From positions 124,001 to 188,000 of the forward strand of contig JAPZTW010000008.1 in NCBI GenBank assembly GCA_027533105.1: a stretch of 64,000 nucleotides of DNA, in the 5' to 3' direction. The notes under the pieces were generated by a model. It ran no database searches and was not told where the DNA came from. It saw nothing but the letters and a program-made list of their open reading frames with translations. The stretch's first letter is position 1; each line of letters opens with the position of its first letter. Of the stretch, positions 62,778 to 64,000 are shown in pieces. A program made the position numbers and the translations under genes. Source of the DNA: Sphingomonadaceae bacterium (lineage in GTDB: Bacteria; Pseudomonadota; Alphaproteobacteria; Sphingomonadales; Sphingomonadaceae).

Positions 62778-64000
62778 TTACCAGATCCGGACGCGCTGTT
62801 CCGGCGGCAGGTACATCTTGTCGCCCGGCTGGACGTTGAAGGCCTTGTACCATTCGTCGAAGTTCCGGACCACGCCGAGGATGCGGTACATGCCCGGCGA
62901 GTGCGGGCCGGTCTGCAGCTGGCGGCGCAGCGCGGCTTCGCGGAACTTGGTGCGCCACACCTGGGCCCAGGCCATGAAGAAGCGCTGGTCGCCGGTGAAG
63001 CCGTCGATCACCGGAGCTTCCTTGCCACCGAGCGAAAGCTTGTAGGCGCGGTAGGCCAAGCTCAGCCCGCCGACGTCGCCGATATTCTCACCCAGCGCGA
63101 GCCGGCCATTGATGCAGGTCTTGCCATCGTCGAGCGGGCAGAGCTTGCTGTACTGGTCGGCCAGAGCTCCGGTGAGCTTTTCGAAATTGGCCTTGTCCTG
63201 CGGGGTCCACCAGTCGCGCAGGTTGCCATCGCCATCGCTCTTCGAACCCTGGTCGTCGAAGCCATGGCCGATCTCGTGACCGATCACCGCGCCGATCGCG
63301 CCATAGTTGACCGCATCATCGGCGCTCAGCGCGAAGAACGGCGCCTGCAGGATGCCGGCCGGGAACACGATCTCGTTGCCCGAGGGGCTGTAATAGGCGT
63401 TCACCGTCTGCGGGGTCATGAACCACTCGGTCCGGTCCACCGGCTTGCCCAGCCGCTGGACGCGATCGGCCTGGAACCAGCGGGCGGCGGCTTCGGCATT
63501 GGCGAAGGCGCTGGTCGGGGTGACGTTGAGGCCCTTGTAGTCCTTGTACTTGTCCGGATGGCCGATCTTCAGCGAGAAGGCATCGAGCTTGGCCTTGGCC
63601 GCAACCTTGGTTTCCGGGCCCATCCAGGTCAGGTTTTCAAGGTTGTAGGCCATTGCCGTCCGCAGGTTGCCGACCAGCTTGTCCATCGCCGCCTTGTGGG
63701 TGGCGGGGAAATGCCGTTCAACATAAAGCTTGCCGGTCAGTTCGCCCAGCGTGCCCTCGGTCGCGCTGAGCGCCCGCTTCCAGCGCGGACGCTGTTCGGG
63801 CTGGCCGCCCAGGAACTTGCTGTAGAAGTTGAACTGGGCTTCGTCGAAGCGCTTGGGCAGCACGGCGGCGCGGCCCGAAACGTACATGACCGACATCCAG
63901 GCCTTCCAGGCCTCGATCGGTTCGCTGGCGATCAGCTTGGCGAGAGCCGGCACGCCGCCGCCCAGCTTGGCGGCCATTTCCGGCGTGTACTTGGCGGCTG
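62778..64000 (-). CDS. M13 family (neprilysin/PepO-like) zinc metallopeptidase, N-terminus beyond window
   Basis: The visible 407 residues are the C-terminal part of an M13 endopeptidase. The zinc motif HEIGH lies in AVIGHEIGHGFDDQG, the third ligand in LGENIGDVGGLSLA, NAYYSPSGNEIVFPAGILQAPFF supplies the substrate-binding Asn-Ala-Tyr segment, and the protein ends in the usual PPEQRVRIW. The N-terminal helical domain and any signal peptide lie beyond the right edge. These enzymes are usually exported and cut small peptides. Confidence 0.94.
   Translation of the reverse strand, partial: AAKYTPEMAAKLGGGVPALAKLIASEPIEAWKAWMSVMYVSGRAAVLPKRFDEAQFNFYSKFLGGQPEQRPRWKRALSATEGTLGELTGKLYVERHFPATHKAAMDKLVGNLRTAMAYNLENLTWMGPETKVAAKAKLDAFSLKIGHPDKYKDYKGLNVTPTSAFANAEAAARWFQADRVQRLGKPVDRTEWFMTPQTVNAYYSPSGNEIVFPAGILQAPFFALSADDAVNYGAIGAVIGHEIGHGFDDQGSKSDGDGNLRDWWTPQDKANFEKLTGALADQYSKLCPLDDGKTCINGRLALGENIGDVGGLSLAYRAYKLSLGGKEAPVIDGFTGDQRFFMAWAQVWRTKFREAALRRQLQTGPHSPGMYRILGVVRNFDEWYKAFNVQPGDKMYLPPEQRVRIW

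Overview
The window reads as a 64 kb stretch of chromosome from a GC-rich alphaproteobacterium, most likely a sphingomonad (Sphingomonadales). This rests on recognised families rather than a search: a GapR-type protein (DUF2312), a DUF1244 protein, a methionine synthase split into two genes behind an ArsR-methyltransferase fusion, a phenylalanine hydroxylase, a fused PabB-PabC, and short GC-rich bipartite palindromes between genes. I found no phage, integrase, transposase, CRISPR array, rRNA or tRNA. Almost all of it is tightly packed, with many ATGA/TTGA/TGATG junctions and three convergent gene pairs whose stop codons overlap.

Layout. 0-1 kb: the 5' part of a secreted Ser/Thr/Gly/Asn repeat protein that runs off the left edge. 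1.3-5.3 kb: the Holliday-junction block yebC, a small secreted protein, ruvC, then ruvA-ruvB, with an opposite-strand membrane gene between ruvC and ruvA. 5.4-9.1 kb: YbjQ-like protein, GapR-like protein, DUF1244 protein, pyruvate kinase and biotin synthase. 9.1-15.4 kb: acyl-CoA synthetase, PLP homeostasis protein, ThiE/TenI-like protein, FtsK, two small hypotheticals and a cold-shock protein. 15.6-20.2 kb: a probable catabolic operon (carboxymuconolactone-decarboxylase-like, BKACE, SDR, MFS) divergent from an AraC-type regulator. 20.3-27.8 kb: two flavoproteins, a glycerate-kinase-like P-loop kinase, alanine dehydrogenase, a thioesterase and oligopeptidase B. 27.9-32.6 kb: two tandem paralogous secreted proteins with TonB-C-like repeats, aminopeptidase P and a VOC protein. 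32.8-35.6 kb: an EF-hand protein overlapping a two-component system. 35.6-44.7 kb: M1 aminopeptidase, HerA-like ATPase, PabB-PabC, aminotransferase, pseudouridine synthase, ArfB and two small lipoproteins.

44.8-50.6 kb is the best-defined regulatory unit: an ArsR-methyltransferase fusion whose start codon lies inside a perfect AT-rich palindrome, followed by metF and the two metH genes. 50.6-57.6 kb: serine hydrolase, RecQ, TerC, a DUF465 protein of 58 residues, then an SPFH / ribbon-helix-helix / small membrane protein operon behind a palindromic promoter, and a beta-helix protein. 57.6-64 kb: a two-domain RibA, exonuclease III, a 490-base intergenic region (30-bp inverted repeat, a terminator and a possible structured RNA), LolA, ribosomal protein L33, phenylalanine hydroxylase, UppP and the C-terminal part of an M13 metallopeptidase.

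Most genes are housekeeping. The parts least explained by known biology are the Ser-rich surface-type protein, the tandem TonB-C-like triple-repeat proteins, the BKACE cluster of unknown substrate, the SPFH-RHH-membrane trio, and the structured intergenic region at 59.5-59.9 kb. Coordinates follow the start codons I judged best from Shine-Dalgarno spacing and family N-termini, so several genes are shorter than their longest open frames.
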